The notes: a model not told the origin generated them from the letters alone. A stretch of 64,000 nt of DNA from JAAFHB01 sp963677935 (GCA_963677935.2 CAXXEH010000003.1:6441586-6505585), one strand, 5' to 3'. Shown: positions 17,230 through 26,137, counted from the stretch's first letter. Made by a program: numbers and translations.

Positions 17230-18840
17230 TTATTTTCCCAGATAGCGATTAAACCCATTTTGATCAGAAAGCACTTCAATGGCCTTTTCTACCTCCTTAT
17301 CATCTTCGATCATAATTCGATAGAAAGATCCTGTATCATAAATATCACGGGCTACGAGCGCTTTAATTTGTCGTGCGATGATCACCCCGGAGACTTTCAA
17401 ACTCTCCTCGTCTCTTTTAATTTTCTCTTTTTCACCAGCTTTAATTAAATCTTCCATGATATCGTCGGTAACACGGAAATTATTCTTAAAATCATCAAAC
17501 GTTTTATATTTCGCTTTTAGAATATCCCTGTTCTTATCGATAAAGCCTACAACAAAGGGGAATAGCACATTTTTCCGAACCAGATTATTGAAATACCGGT
17601 AGTACATCGAGGTATCCATAGGGATAAAAATGTCAGGCATAATACCCCCTCCTGCATACACTTTTCTTTTGGTAACCAGCGTTTTCATCATCAGTGAATC
17701 GGGGAAGGCAATGCTATCCTTACTAAACATCTCACCTTTTTCAAACCGCTTTAAATAATCATTCCTGTAATTTTTAATATCATCTTTATACGGTTTTTGG
17801 ATATTTCGTCCGGCAGGAGTATAGTAGTGAGCAGTTGTTAACCGGATTACTGATCCATCACTTAAAGGAAATGGTTGCTGGACCAGTCCTTTACCAAATG
17901 AGCGACGACCGATCAGAACTCCTCTGTCCCAGTCCTGTATGGCTCCGGCTACAATTTCAGAAGCAGAGGCTGACCCTTCATCAATTAAAACAATCAGATT
18001 CCCCTGGATGAAGTCTCCACGTGTGGTTGAGTAATAATCGCGACGCGAACTGTGGGTGCCTTCAGTATAGACAATTAATTTTTTCTCTTCAAGAAACTGA
18101 TTGGCCAGGTCATACGCAGCACCCAGGAATCCGCCACCGTTACCGCGTAAATCAAGTACCAGGCTCTTTACTTTGGCAACGCTATTGAGCGACTTCATTG
18201 CTTCCTTATATTCATCAATGGTGGTTGCGGCAAATTTATTGAGCTTAATATATGCCGTCACTTTATTCAGCATAAAGGATGCATCAACACTGAATATAGG
18301 AATTTTATCCCTTATGATGGTAAACTCGAGCGGAGCCTTTTCCCCTTTTCGGAAGATTGAAAGATTTACCTTGGTCCCTTTATTCCCTCTCAGTAATTTA
18401 TAAACGTCCGGCGTTTTAAGTCCAATGGCTACAATGTTCTTCTCGTCAACTTTCACGATCCGGTCTCCGGGCCTGAGGCCAACCTGTTCTGAAGGACCAC
18501 CGGGAATGGTTGTCATTACCATTAGTGTATCCTGAAAAATATTGAAAGAGATCCCAATACCCTCAAAATTGCCTTCGAGTGGCTGATTCATTTCAGCTAC
18601 TTCATCTTTTGAAATATAGATGGAATGGGGATCAAGTGATGAAAGGATTTCAGTTATCGCATGCTCAGTCAATTTATTGATGTTGGTAGTATCAACATAA
18701 AAACTCTCAATTAAATTCAAAACTCTCCCAAATTTAATCGCCTGTGATTGAATATCCTGAGCTTTTAAGCTCATCAAACCTGTTGCAAAAAATAATAAAA
18801 AGAGGAGAATTGTTTTTTTCGTTGCACTAAAATAATTCAT
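17230..18840 (-). CDS. ctpA: S41 C-terminal processing peptidase
   Basis: 536 residues with a signal peptide (LLFLLFFATGLMSLKAQ). A PDZ domain covers ~residues 85-170 (FEGIGISFNIFQDTLMVMTT, GGPSEQVGLRPGDRI). The protease core has LVLDLRGNGGGFL and the catalytic dyad: Ser292 in GSASASEIVAG and Lys317 in SFGKGLVQ, spaced 25 residues as in Tsp/CtpA. The ~130-residue C-terminal extension is helical and charged. Periplasmic proteases of this family trim or degrade proteins by their C-termini. It stops 47 bases before pnuC on the same strand. Confidence 0.93.
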   Translation of the reverse strand: MNYFSATKKTILLFLLFFATGLMSLKAQDIQSQAIKFGRVLNLIESFYVDTTNINKLTEHAITEILSSLDPHSIYISKDEVAEMNQPLEGNFEGIGISFNIFQDTLMVMTTIPGGPSEQVGLRPGDRIVKVDEKNIVAIGLKTPDVYKLLRGNKGTKVNLSIFRKGEKAPLEFTIIRDKIPIFSVDASFMLNKVTAYIKLNKFAATTIDEYKEAMKSLNSVAKVKSLVLDLRGNGGGFLGAAYDLANQFLEEKKLIVYTEGTHSSRRDYYSTTRGDFIQGNLIVLIDEGSASASEIVAGAIQDWDRGVLIGRRSFGKGLVQQPFPLSDGSVIRLTTAHYYTPAGRNIQKPYKDDIKNYRNDYLKRFEKGEMFSKDSIAFPDSLMMKTLVTKRKVYAGGGIMPDIFIPMDTSMYYRYFNNLVRKNVLFPFVVGFIDKNRDILKAKYKTFDDFKNNFRVTDDIMEDLIKAGEKEKIKRDEESLKVSGVIIARQIKALVARDIYDTGSFYRIMIEDDKEVEKAIEVLSDQNGFNRYLGK

Positions 18841-18950
18841 GATTAATTGTATTTATTTCCGGCTCGTAACCATCTAAATCGAAGAAATGAGAAGTTCTGA
18901 CGCTTAACAGGAGCCTTATATTTATTGTGACCTAAAATTAATGGTCAAAA

Positions 18951-18987
18951 ATAAAAAAAAAGATGAACAAGTTAACTTGCTCATCTC
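18951..18987 (-). terminator. intrinsic terminator of the nitronate monooxygenase gene
   Basis: On the minus strand a GATGAGCAAGTT/AACTTGTTCATC stem (one mismatch) is followed directly by nine T residues. It lies 25 bases after the stop of the 19013-20110 gene and is a textbook intrinsic terminator. Confidence 0.85.
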
Positions 18988-19012
18988 ATATAATCTGATT
19001 GAATCTTTAAAC

Positions 19013-20110
19013 TTAGATCAGCGCCAGGCTGATTTTGCTCCGGTAATCATTAAATTCGTTAATTAAGGAAGTGAACAGTTCTTTTACCGTAACGATTTTA
19101 TCTGTACGCCAAACATTACTTCCGGCGAAGGCATATCCATTTTTGAAGTTGCCCTTCAATGCAGCTGATAATGATGCAATTATGCAATATGGAGCGGTAT
19201 TTATGTCACAAGTTTTAATACAGTTTACCGGACAGACCTTCGGTTGTTTGGTTCCCGCCTCAACCTCATCAAGAAATTCACTGGTTATTGCGCGTCCTGG
19301 CATACCTACCGGGCTTTTAATAATTCTGACGTCGGTTTCACGGGCATTTATATAAGCCTGTTTGAATTTTTCGGAAGCATCACATTCAACAGTAGTGACA
19401 AAACGGGTACCCATTTGGACACCGGCAGCCCCCATCTCCAAAAATTTATCAATATCGGCGCCCGTATAAATACCGCCTGCTGCAATTACAGGGATAACAC
19501 ATCCATGTTTTGCCCCTATCTCATTGGCAACGGCAATTACTTCAGGAATGATCTTCTCAAGGGCAAAACTATCATCTGAAATTTGTTCCACTTTGAATCC
19601 AAGGTGCCCTCCTGCTTTTGGGCCTTCAACAACAATTGCATCGGGTAAATAGTCGTAGTTGGCTTTCCATTTATTGCAAATAAGGGCTGCACCACGGGCA
19701 GAGGAGACGATGGGAACCAATCGGGTTTTCGATTCGGGAGTTAGGTACTTTGGTAAATCAAGCGGCAATCCGGCGCCTGAAAAAATAATATCAACACCCT
19801 CTTTGACTGATGTTTTTACAAGATCGACATAATTCGATAATGCAACCATGATATTTACACCAATTATTCCCCGTGTCTTTTCTCTTGTTTTCCGGATCTC
19901 TTCTGTTAGACCAAAGATGCAGTTTTGGAGATAATCACGGGAGTGTTTCTTGTACAAAAACCCTATTCCGGCAGGAGATATCACCCCCACACCACCTTCA
20001 TTGGCAACAGCTGAGGCCAGCCCCGATAACGATATTCCAACACCCATTCCCCCCTGAATAATTGGGAGGGTGATTTTTAAACCTCCAATGTTTAGATTTT
20101 TCATTTTCAT
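19013..20110 (-). CDS. nitronate monooxygenase / 2-nitropropane dioxygenase family
   Basis: About 365 residues from ATG 20110 (MKMKNLNIGGLKITLPIIQGGMGVG); upstream residues in frame lack family character. FMN-binding TIM barrel motifs are present: PIIQGGMGVGISL, GVISPAGIG, DAIVVEGPKAGGHLGF (the catalytic-His loop), PVIAAGGIYTGADIDKFLEMGAAGVQMGTRFVTT. The C-terminal Cys-rich CPVNCIKTCD patch occurs in a longer subgroup of the family. Members oxidise nitronates or act as enoyl-ACP reductase (FabK) relatives; the KITLPIIQGGM start is shared with both. Substrate uncertain. Confidence 0.85.
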   Translation of the reverse strand: MKMKNLNIGGLKITLPIIQGGMGVGISLSGLASAVANEGGVGVISPAGIGFLYKKHSRDYLQNCIFGLTEEIRKTREKTRGIIGVNIMVALSNYVDLVKTSVKEGVDIIFSGAGLPLDLPKYLTPESKTRLVPIVSSARGAALICNKWKANYDYLPDAIVVEGPKAGGHLGFKVEQISDDSFALEKIIPEVIAVANEIGAKHGCVIPVIAAGGIYTGADIDKFLEMGAAGVQMGTRFVTTVECDASEKFKQAYINARETDVRIIKSPVGMPGRAITSEFLDEVEAGTKQPKVCPVNCIKTCDINTAPYCIIASLSAALKGNFKNGYAFAGSNVWRTDKIVTVKELFTSLINEFNDYRSKISLALI

Positions 20111-20327
20111 GCCGCAAATATTGTTTTTTACCAAATGGGTAAATGAATTTATACCCCTGGTGATTTTAAAATGTGGCACAAGTATAATCACTAAAATTAT
20201 TTTCCCGCAGAAAATGGTTTATGCTGCATAAATAGGGCACAAATACTGGTATTTGGGATGAAATGCATTTCTCTCTGGGACGAAAAACAAATGTGAGATC
20301 ATTGTTTTCAGCTGATAAGAGGGTGAC

Positions 20328-21185
20328 TTATTTTTGGGGTACTAATTTCCGAATGGTAGAAATGTTATTTCGGGAGACAGGAACATTAAATCCAAGTTTA
20401 TTAATTTCGACAAAATATCCTTTGGAATTTCCGTTAAGTGATTCAATCTTTGCCAGATTAACCATCCAGCAACGGTGACATTTTACAAATCCGGACTGGT
20501 TAATCATATTCTGTTCCACCACGGCAAACGATTGCCTGAAAAGCTTCTTTCTGCAAATAAGATTATCCAGCCAGAAAATCTCGATATAGTTCCCGGAGGA
20601 GTGAAAAACGAGAATATCCTCCAGATTTGCAGAAAAAGCATCCTTACCGTTCTCTGCCATTATCTTAAAATCGACTTTTTTAATAATCGACGGTTTTTCT
20701 TCACCGAACCAGTGTCTTCGACTATTGTCTAAAACGCTAACCATTTTATCTTTAAGGGAGTGATTGTAGTTGATCAGATTTAAAAGGACAAGTGGGAGTA
20801 ACGCAAGCGCACCAGTCCTGAAAATCGGTAAATCGGTAAATTCAATCTCCTTTACAAGCCATGCCATAAATGAAAACAGGATAAACAGATTGCTAAAGAG
20901 CCAAATATTCCAGATCATCTCCCTTTTGATGGTCCATTGAGTGGAGTCAAAAACCTTGGGCATGATCCCGGGAAGTATCAGCGTATTTGCGAACAACGAT
21001 CCTACACCTAATAATCCTATCCCCAAAACAAAATAACCGTCATGTTCCGACCGGAGAAAATTGATCCCAAATGGTTGAAAATAGAGCACCAGCAACACGA
21101 ATCCCATACCAACCAAACCAATGGTTTTTACGTTGTGTTTAAAATTATTGTTAAACGGATAAGGTTGATTGAGATTCTCTAACAT
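20328..21185 (-). CDS. membrane-anchored LytTR DNA-binding regulator
   Basis: 285 residues. Four hydrophobic segments occupy ~residues 20-150 (VGMGFVLLVLYFQPFGI, GIGLLGVGSLFANTLILPG, NIWLFSNLFILFSFMAWLV, TGALALLPLVLLNLI). Residues ~180-285 are a LytTR domain (ILVFHSSGNYIEIFW, KCHRCWMVNLAKI, VPVSRNNIS). The usual form, a response-regulator receiver plus LytTR, is replaced by a membrane module, and no histidine kinase adjoins it, so it may sense the membrane or a small molecule directly. Its stop lies among AT-rich DNA. Target genes unknown. Confidence 0.85.
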   Translation of the reverse strand: MLENLNQPYPFNNNFKHNVKTIGLVGMGFVLLVLYFQPFGINFLRSEHDGYFVLGIGLLGVGSLFANTLILPGIMPKVFDSTQWTIKREMIWNIWLFSNLFILFSFMAWLVKEIEFTDLPIFRTGALALLPLVLLNLINYNHSLKDKMVSVLDNSRRHWFGEEKPSIIKKVDFKIMAENGKDAFSANLEDILVFHSSGNYIEIFWLDNLICRKKLFRQSFAVVEQNMINQSGFVKCHRCWMVNLAKIESLNGNSKGYFVEINKLGFNVPVSRNNISTIRKLVPQK

Positions 21186-21230
21186 ACTTCTGTTTTATCG
21201 TGGCTAAAGTAACAAAAATCATAAAAAGAA

Positions 21231-21259
21231 AAAGCTCCGGAATTTCTTCCGAAGCTTTT
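21231..21259 (-). terminator. terminator of the tRNA-Asp operon
   Basis: Minus-strand hairpin AAAGCTTCGGA / TCCGGAGCTTT (one G-U pair) followed by TTTTTC, placed immediately after the last tRNA. Confidence 0.8.
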
Positions 21260-21260
21260 G

Positions 21261-21334
21261 CGGTCTGGACGGGACTCGAACCCGCGACCCCATGCGTGAC
21301 AGGCATGTATTCTAACCAACTGAACTACCAAACC
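21261..21334 (-). tRNA. tRNA-Asp(GTC), copy 3 in transcription order
   Basis: Read on the minus strand: acceptor GGTTTGG pairs with CCAGACC (one T-G pair), D-loop AGTTCAGTTGGTTAGA, anticodon loop CTGTCAC with anticodon GTC, T-arm GCGGGTTCGAGTCCCGT, discriminator G as expected for tRNA-Asp. CCA is not encoded. Confidence 0.97.
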
Positions 21335-21358
21335 AGGGTACGATAAAACTTTTTTTGG

Positions 21359-21432
21359 CGGTCTGGACGGGACTCGAACCCGCGACCCCATGCGTGACAG
21401 GCATGTATTCTAACCAACTGAACTACCAAACC
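21359..21432 (-). tRNA. tRNA-Asp(GTC), copy 2
   Basis: Identical in sequence to the flanking two copies over the whole cloverleaf: same acceptor stem, anticodon GTC and discriminator G. Spacers of 24 bases (to copy 3) and 20 bases (to copy 1) are unlike each other apart from A/T richness. Confidence 0.97.
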
Positions 21433-21452
21433 AAAAAAAAAACTAAAAACAG

Positions 21453-21526
21453 CGGTCTGGACGGGACTCGAACCCGCGACCCCATGCGTGACAGGCATGT
21501 ATTCTAACCAACTGAACTACCAAACC
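21453..21526 (-). tRNA. tRNA-Asp(GTC), copy 1 (promoter-proximal)
   Basis: Same 74-base tRNA-Asp as the other two. It is the first transcribed copy, about 65 bases downstream of the promoter at 21591-21620. The short frame that reads through the copies is an artefact of the tRNA sequence. Confidence 0.97.
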
Positions 21527-21590
21527 GTTTTTATCTTTTTAAGAAAACTAAGAACTTTTTTCTAAATGCCCTGTTTTTCCTAAGGCGCTG

Positions 21591-21620
21591 CAAATATACT
21601 CCATTTTTTGTTACTACAAA
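21591..21620 (-). promoter_or_regulatory. promoter of the tRNA-Asp operon
   Basis: Minus strand: TTTG (21620-21617), 18-base spacer, TATATTTG (21598-21591). This matches the Bacteroidetes -33/-7 consensus TTTG and TAnnTTTG. Predicted transcription start about 21585. Confidence 0.75.
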
Positions 21621-21700
21621 TGTATCTAAAATAAATAGATAAAAAAATGCTGAGGAAGATCTATATCTATCAGTATACCAATTATATTGGGAAATTAATA

Positions 21701-22243
21701 CTAATTTTTTCGTGAGAAAAAGGTGAAATGGACACTTCCGTAAGTCCTCAATTCGATAAATAAAGGGTGAGAAGAGAAATCGTTGGTCTTTCCGTGCTCA
21801 AGAATCAGCAATCCATCATCATACAGCAGATGACTATTTAATATTAAGTCAGGAATTTCCGCTAGTTGTTTCAATTCATATGGCGGATCGGCAAATATAA
21901 TGTGGAATTGATCAGGCGATCGTCCGATAAACTTAAAAACATCTACATTCAATGCCTTTACAGAGCGTTTGATATCGAGTTTTTCAATTACAGAGCAGAT
22001 AAAATTGTAATGAAAACGGTCAAGTTCAACACATGTCACATCGGGACAACCTCTGGAGATAAATTCGAAGGAGATACTACCTGTTCCGCCAAAAAGATCA
22101 AGTACCTTTTTATTTTCAAAATCATATCGGTTATAGAGAATATTAAACAGATTCTCTCTTGCAAAGTCGGTCGTCGGTCTTGCCTTGAAGTTCTTTCCGG
22201 GTTTAAAGATTCTGCTTTTGAAGATGCCGCCGATTATTCGCAT
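21701..22243 (-). CDS. rsmD: 16S rRNA (guanine-966-N2) methyltransferase
   Basis: 180 residues. Starts MRIIGGIFKSR, as is typical of RsmD (RIIGGxxRGR), then RPTTDFARENLFNIL, the SAM motif KVLDLFGGTGSISFEFISRG, and the catalytic motif FADPPYEL. It methylates G966 of 16S rRNA within the small subunit. Length matches the family (~185). The start overlaps the end of the DUF3822 gene by 10 bases, indicating coupled translation and one operon. Confidence 0.93.
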   Translation of the reverse strand: MRIIGGIFKSRIFKPGKNFKARPTTDFARENLFNILYNRYDFENKKVLDLFGGTGSISFEFISRGCPDVTCVELDRFHYNFICSVIEKLDIKRSVKALNVDVFKFIGRSPDQFHIIFADPPYELKQLAEIPDLILNSHLLYDDGLLILEHGKTNDFSSHPLFIELRTYGSVHFTFFSRKN

Positions 22244-23085
22244 TTATAAACGCTTAAGAGTGAAGAATAGTAATGTTCGGGTAATTGGCTGAAGGTGTAA
22301 CTGTACTGAAAAGTGGTATCCAGCCTGGCGAAAGAGGTTAACTTTACATACTTTTTAAACAAATGATAGACAGGTGAAACCTGAGGAATTTGTCCGTGAA
22401 AAATCAGTTCCGTATTTTCCTGTGACAATTTTAGCTGATCGTAAGTGAAAAGCACGTGATACAAAATATCCCGTTCGGTTTTATAGTTAAAGATATTACA
22501 ATAAACCAATTTTGAGCCGTTAATAATCACCATTTCGAAACCATCCCGGAAGAAATTCAGGTGAACCTGTACTCTTTGTGGAAAAGCACGATTTCGTTTC
22601 AGGACACCCTCCACTAAAGGGAAAAGGGAGTGTTTGACTGTGCTTTTGGGGAATTTTGAAGACAAAAATTCATTTAAGTTTTGAGGAATATCGAAAATAC
22701 ACCAACACCCTGCCTTAGGAAAAAGATTTTTTCGAACTACAAAACCCCTTTCCTGAACATTGTTAAACCACAAATATTTGTCCAGAGAACCCCGGCTATA
22801 AAATGCCTGTGGAACAAGGGTAAACTTACGTGTAGCGTAAAGTATCTCGACACTTTTGAAGTCATAATTTAAGATCTCCTCCGATTGTATCACTTCGCGT
22901 ACATGTTTCGCCAAAAGACGAGCCCTCTTAAGAAAAAAGTTGTGACCGTTAAGAACAACGTATTTCCCCCTTGGAATATCAAGAACTGTATAATAGAATC
23001 CATCCAGACTAATCTGAATGGATAAATGGTATGACTGAGTTTGTGTGCTATCGAAAGTTTTGTCAATAAAACAGATATCACGCAT
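22234..23085 (-). CDS. DUF3822 family protein
   Basis: 283 residues without signal peptide, membrane segment or known catalytic motif. It has the length and feel of DUF3822, a Bacteroidota family that I recall being encoded beside rsmD, as here. Visible features: FDSTQTQSYHLSIQISLDGFYYTVLD near the start (strand-rich), CNIFNYKTERDILYHVLFTYDQLKLSQENTELIFHG near residues 195-235. The 10-base overlap with rsmD suggests a shared function, but none is established. Confidence 0.7.
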   Translation of the reverse strand: MRDICFIDKTFDSTQTQSYHLSIQISLDGFYYTVLDIPRGKYVVLNGHNFFLKRARLLAKHVREVIQSEEILNYDFKSVEILYATRKFTLVPQAFYSRGSLDKYLWFNNVQERGFVVRKNLFPKAGCWCIFDIPQNLNEFLSSKFPKSTVKHSLFPLVEGVLKRNRAFPQRVQVHLNFFRDGFEMVIINGSKLVYCNIFNYKTERDILYHVLFTYDQLKLSQENTELIFHGQIPQVSPVYHLFKKYVKLTSFARLDTTFQYSYTFSQLPEHYYSSLLSVYKCE

Positions 23086-23172
23086 TTTTATTTCGAATGA
23101 ATTTGTTCGTATGGCTACAAATTTAAAAAAAATGACAAACCTTTGCTAACGAATCGGGTAAAAAGGGCTGCT

Positions 23173-24597
23173 ATGTTAAAAAAATACATTTCCAAACTAA
23201 TCATCGATGAGATCAAATTTGATCCAACAGTCTGTCAGATAGTGATGGCCGATAAAGCAGCTGAATTCATAACTCTTGAACATTCCAATGTTGTATTCCT
23301 GTTGAGGGGGTATGCCGGAACAGGAAAAACCACAGCGCTCAGCGCGCTTGTCAGGGTTTTGGAGAGTTTAAAGATGAAAACTGTTTTGCTGGCCCCTACG
23401 GGAAGGGCTTCAAAGGTGCTCTCAAGGTATTCCGGAAAACCGGCAACAACGATCCACAAAAAAATATACCGTCAACAATCTGCAAGTGGTGGCACCGGGA
23501 AATTTTCGTTGGACAGAAACCTGCATAAGAATACCATCTTCATCATCGACGAAGCTTCCATGATTTCAAATAACCCACAGGAAAACAATATTTTTGGTTC
23601 AGGTTATCTCCTTTCAGATGTTATTGAATATGTGATGTCAGGCGAAAACTGCAGATTGATTCTTGCAGGTGATACAGCCCAGCTTCCGCCCGTAGGATTT
23701 AGTATAAGTCCCGCTCTTGAAGAGGAAGAGCTCAAATATTTTGATCTTGAGGTGGTGATGTGTGAACTGACCAATGTGGTTCGGCAATCCGTCAAGTCGG
23801 GCATCCTGGAGAACGCTACCATGATCAGAAACCTGCTCCTGGAGGAGCAATATGAGGGATACTGGAAGATTAAAACAGCCGGATTTAATGACATTCTACG
23901 AATTGGCGGCGCCGATCTGATTGAAGAGATCTCGGGTTGTTACCATAAATTCGGGATTGACGAGACAATTGTCGTTACCCGATCGAATAAACGAGCCAAT
24001 AAATTCAACGAAGGTATCCGCCGATCGGTGCTATACCGTGAAGAGCAGATCTCCATTGGTGACCTGGTGATGAGTGTGAAGAATAACTACCATTGGGCCA
24101 AACAATCCGAAGAACTCGGTTTTATTGCTAATGGCGATATCGCTGAAGTTGTAAGGATTCGTAAGTACGAAGAGAAATATGGATTTCATTTCGTGAATGT
24201 CACCCTAAAATTTATTGACTTCAAAGATGTCGAAATTGATTGCAAGATTATCCTTGATACCTTGACCATTGAAGCTGCATCGCTGACACAGGCAGATCAG
24301 AAGAAGTTATTTGACGAAATCGCACTGGACTATCCCGATATTCGTAACAAAAGGACGTTGTGGGAGAAAATACGTGAAAATGAATATTTTAATGCTTTGC
24401 AGGTGAAATTTTCATACGCGCTCACATGTCACAAATCGCAGGGTGGCCAATGGAAAGCGGTCTTTCTTGATCATGGTTACCTGACTGAAGAGATGATCGA
24501 CCGCGAATATCTCCGGTGGATTTATACTGCTTTCACCCGCCCGACAGAACGGCTGTACCTGGTCAATTTCAATAAGGAGTTTTTTGAGGAGGAATAA
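23173..24597 (+). CDS. RecD-like superfamily 1 DNA helicase
   Basis: About 474 residues from ATG 23173 (preceded by AAAAGGG, about seven bases upstream); a TTG 30 bases further up is in frame but adds only a basic stretch. Walker A is GYAGTGKTTALSAL, Walker B IFIIDEASMISN, motif III LAGDTAQLPPVG, motif IV IVVTRSNKRAN and a C-terminal LTCHKSQGGQW...YTAFTRPTERLYLVN. This is the RecD/Dda-type 5'-3' helicase core without RecBC partners, as in RecD2/YrrC-like proteins lacking the long N-terminal extension. Role in DNA repair or conjugation-independent strand processing is inferred. Confidence 0.88.
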   Translation: MLKKYISKLIIDEIKFDPTVCQIVMADKAAEFITLEHSNVVFLLRGYAGTGKTTALSALVRVLESLKMKTVLLAPTGRASKVLSRYSGKPATTIHKKIYRQQSASGGTGKFSLDRNLHKNTIFIIDEASMISNNPQENNIFGSGYLLSDVIEYVMSGENCRLILAGDTAQLPPVGFSISPALEEEELKYFDLEVVMCELTNVVRQSVKSGILENATMIRNLLLEEQYEGYWKIKTAGFNDILRIGGADLIEEISGCYHKFGIDETIVVTRSNKRANKFNEGIRRSVLYREEQISIGDLVMSVKNNYHWAKQSEELGFIANGDIAEVVRIRKYEEKYGFHFVNVTLKFIDFKDVEIDCKIILDTLTIEAASLTQADQKKLFDEIALDYPDIRNKRTLWEKIRENEYFNALQVKFSYALTCHKSQGGQWKAVFLDHGYLTEEMIDREYLRWIYTAFTRPTERLYLVNFNKEFFEEE

Positions 24598-24607
24598 TAA
24601 CCAAAAT

Positions 24608-24741
24608 AACCACATTAGGCACAGTAGACCACAATAGAAATCTGATATAAGCTAATGTGCCCTAATGTGACTAATGTGGTGAAATCCCGAAATAAGTTAA
24701 TGTGCCCTAATGTGCCTATTGTGGTGAAATCCCGAAATGAT
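24608..24741. repeat. small cluster of direct and inverted repeats
   Basis: Two tandem ~45-base units begin TAATGTGCCCTAATGTG (24653 and 24698) and both end in TGTGGTGAAATCCCGAAAT. An inverted relative (CCACATTAGGCACAGTAGACC) lies at about 24610. The cluster sits between convergent genes and could fold into a stem; it has no coding value. Confidence 0.7.
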
Positions 24742-24742
24742 A

Positions 24743-25663
24743 TTATAATTCAAACCTCTCCCCGTCGTTGGCGGGAAAGGTATTCGGGAATACAGTCCGG
24801 GCCTCCTCAACAAGTGGAGCGACATTTTTATACCTGCTGGAGAAGTGACCAATAATTAATTTCTTAACACCTGCCTCGGTCGCCAGCTCAGCCGCCTGTT
24901 TAGAGGTGGAATGGTAGGTTTTTAAAGCTAGGTCCTTTAGATCGTGACTGAAGGTAGCTTCGTGATAAAGCAGATCTACGTTCCGAATAAAGGGGATAAT
25001 CTGTTTTCGGGGTACTGTATCGGTACAAAAAGCATAGGAACGGACCGGATCGGAAGGGTAGGTGAGTTCACTATTGGGAATGATGGTTCCGTCAGGCTTC
25101 TGGTAATCGGCGCCGTTTTTTATGGCAACCCGCTCTCTGATGGGAACCTTTAAATATTCGATCAGATCGCCTCGGAGATGTAATTCATGTGGTTTTTCCC
25201 TGAAAAGGAATCCGCAGCATGAAATCCGGTGTTTCAGGGGGAAAGATTCAACTATGAGCTTCGAATCCTCGAAGACTACAGCCCTATTTCTGAAGTTCAG
25301 CGGATGATAAACAACTTTAAAGTCGTCAAAATCATTGATGTATTTCATCAGATGATCCATCATGATCTTGAGTTCAGAATGGGAATAGATGTGCAATTCC
25401 CCTTTTTTTCCTCCCAGGGCCATCGTGGAGATTAGTCCGGGAAGTCCGAAAATGTGATCTCCGTGAAGATGTGAAATAAAAATATGGTTGATTTTGCCGG
25501 CTTTTATACCAAACCTGCGTAATTGAATTTGGGTCCCCTCGCCACAATCAATCAAATACACTCGTTCATTTAGACTAACAGCCTGAGAGGTTGGAAATCT
25601 GGTTAAGGTAGGAAGTGCAGAACTGCTGCCCAGAATAGTGACGGTAAAAGGAAGCATACTCAA
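24743..25663 (-). CDS. rnz: ribonuclease Z
   Basis: 306 residues, the short-form RNase Z length. Metallo-beta-lactamase motif HLHGDHIFGLPGL supplies zinc ligands; GSSSALPT at the start, LIDCGEGTQIQLRR, CTDTVPRK, HEATFSHD and KLIIGHFSSRY complete the family pattern. It removes 3' trailers from tRNA precursors. Relevant here because the three tRNA-Asp genes encode no CCA. Ends opposite the 24608-24741 repeat cluster. Confidence 0.95.
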   Translation of the reverse strand: MSMLPFTVTILGSSSALPTLTRFPTSQAVSLNERVYLIDCGEGTQIQLRRFGIKAGKINHIFISHLHGDHIFGLPGLISTMALGGKKGELHIYSHSELKIMMDHLMKYINDFDDFKVVYHPLNFRNRAVVFEDSKLIVESFPLKHRISCCGFLFREKPHELHLRGDLIEYLKVPIRERVAIKNGADYQKPDGTIIPNSELTYPSDPVRSYAFCTDTVPRKQIIPFIRNVDLLYHEATFSHDLKDLALKTYHSTSKQAAELATEAGVKKLIIGHFSSRYKNVAPLVEEARTVFPNTFPANDGERFEL

Positions 25664-25711
25664 AGTTTTTTCAAACCTACCTGAAAAGTTTTGATTTTAC
25701 AATAGAAAAAG

Positions 25712-25737
25712 AAAACCCGGCTTTTAGACCGGGTTTT
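25712..25737 (-). terminator. terminator after the STAS gene
   Basis: AAAACCCGG / CCGGGTTTT stem with flanking T-run on the minus strand, located 9 bases after the STAS stop codon and before the rnz start. It separates the two genes' transcripts. Confidence 0.8.
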
Positions 25738-25745
25738 TATCTTTG

Positions 25746-26099
25746 TTAAAGTTCAGATTTTTTGATGAGTAATTTTTCCGCCTCCTCTACATTGGAGGTG
25801 ATCAGCAGGATAGAATCAAGCATAGCCATCTTAATCATCTTTTCGACAACATGAGTGAGGTTGCAAATGATAAATGTCCCCTCTGAATCCTCACAAAGTC
25901 GGTTTCCGACTAAAATTGCGCTTAATCCTGATGAATCACAATAATTACAATCCCCGAGGTCAAGTATAATATTGCATATCCCTTTTGTCGAGAGCAGTAC
26001 TAATTCAGCCTTCAAATCGGGAGATATAAAACTATCCAACCGCTCGTAGCCTACTTTTATACTGGAAAAATTTGCTTCATTTCGGATGATAAAATTCAT
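25746..26099 (-). CDS. STAS-domain anti-sigma factor antagonist
   Basis: 117 residues, a single STAS domain. The CDSSGLSAILVGNRLCED motif contains the serine normally phosphorylated in SpoIIAA-type antagonists, and IILDLGDCNYCD forms the strand before it. No anti-sigma kinase or sigma gene adjoins, so the partner is encoded elsewhere. It lies 38 bases downstream of rpsA on the same strand; whether it shares that transcript is not clear. Confidence 0.88.
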   Translation of the reverse strand: MNFIIRNEANFSSIKVGYERLDSFISPDLKAELVLLSTKGICNIILDLGDCNYCDSSGLSAILVGNRLCEDSEGTFIICNLTHVVEKMIKMAMLDSILLITSNVEEAEKLLIKKSEL

Positions 26100-26137
26100 A
26101 GTTGCAAATTCAGAAATATTATCCCATCAATACTGAA

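Noticed and set aside
21179..21391. 70-codon frame across the tRNA genes
   Set aside because: The RVRVPSRP and GFESRP text is the well-known translation of tRNA genes, not a protein.
21261..21526. Regularly spaced ~74-base repeats resembling a CRISPR array
   Set aside because: Each unit folds as a tRNA with anticodon GTC; three units with short A/T spacers are a tRNA operon.
24655..24855. 66-codon frame over the tandem repeats
   Set aside because: Duplicate CPNV/VVKSRN segments are produced by the 45-bp units and the frame enters rnz antisense.
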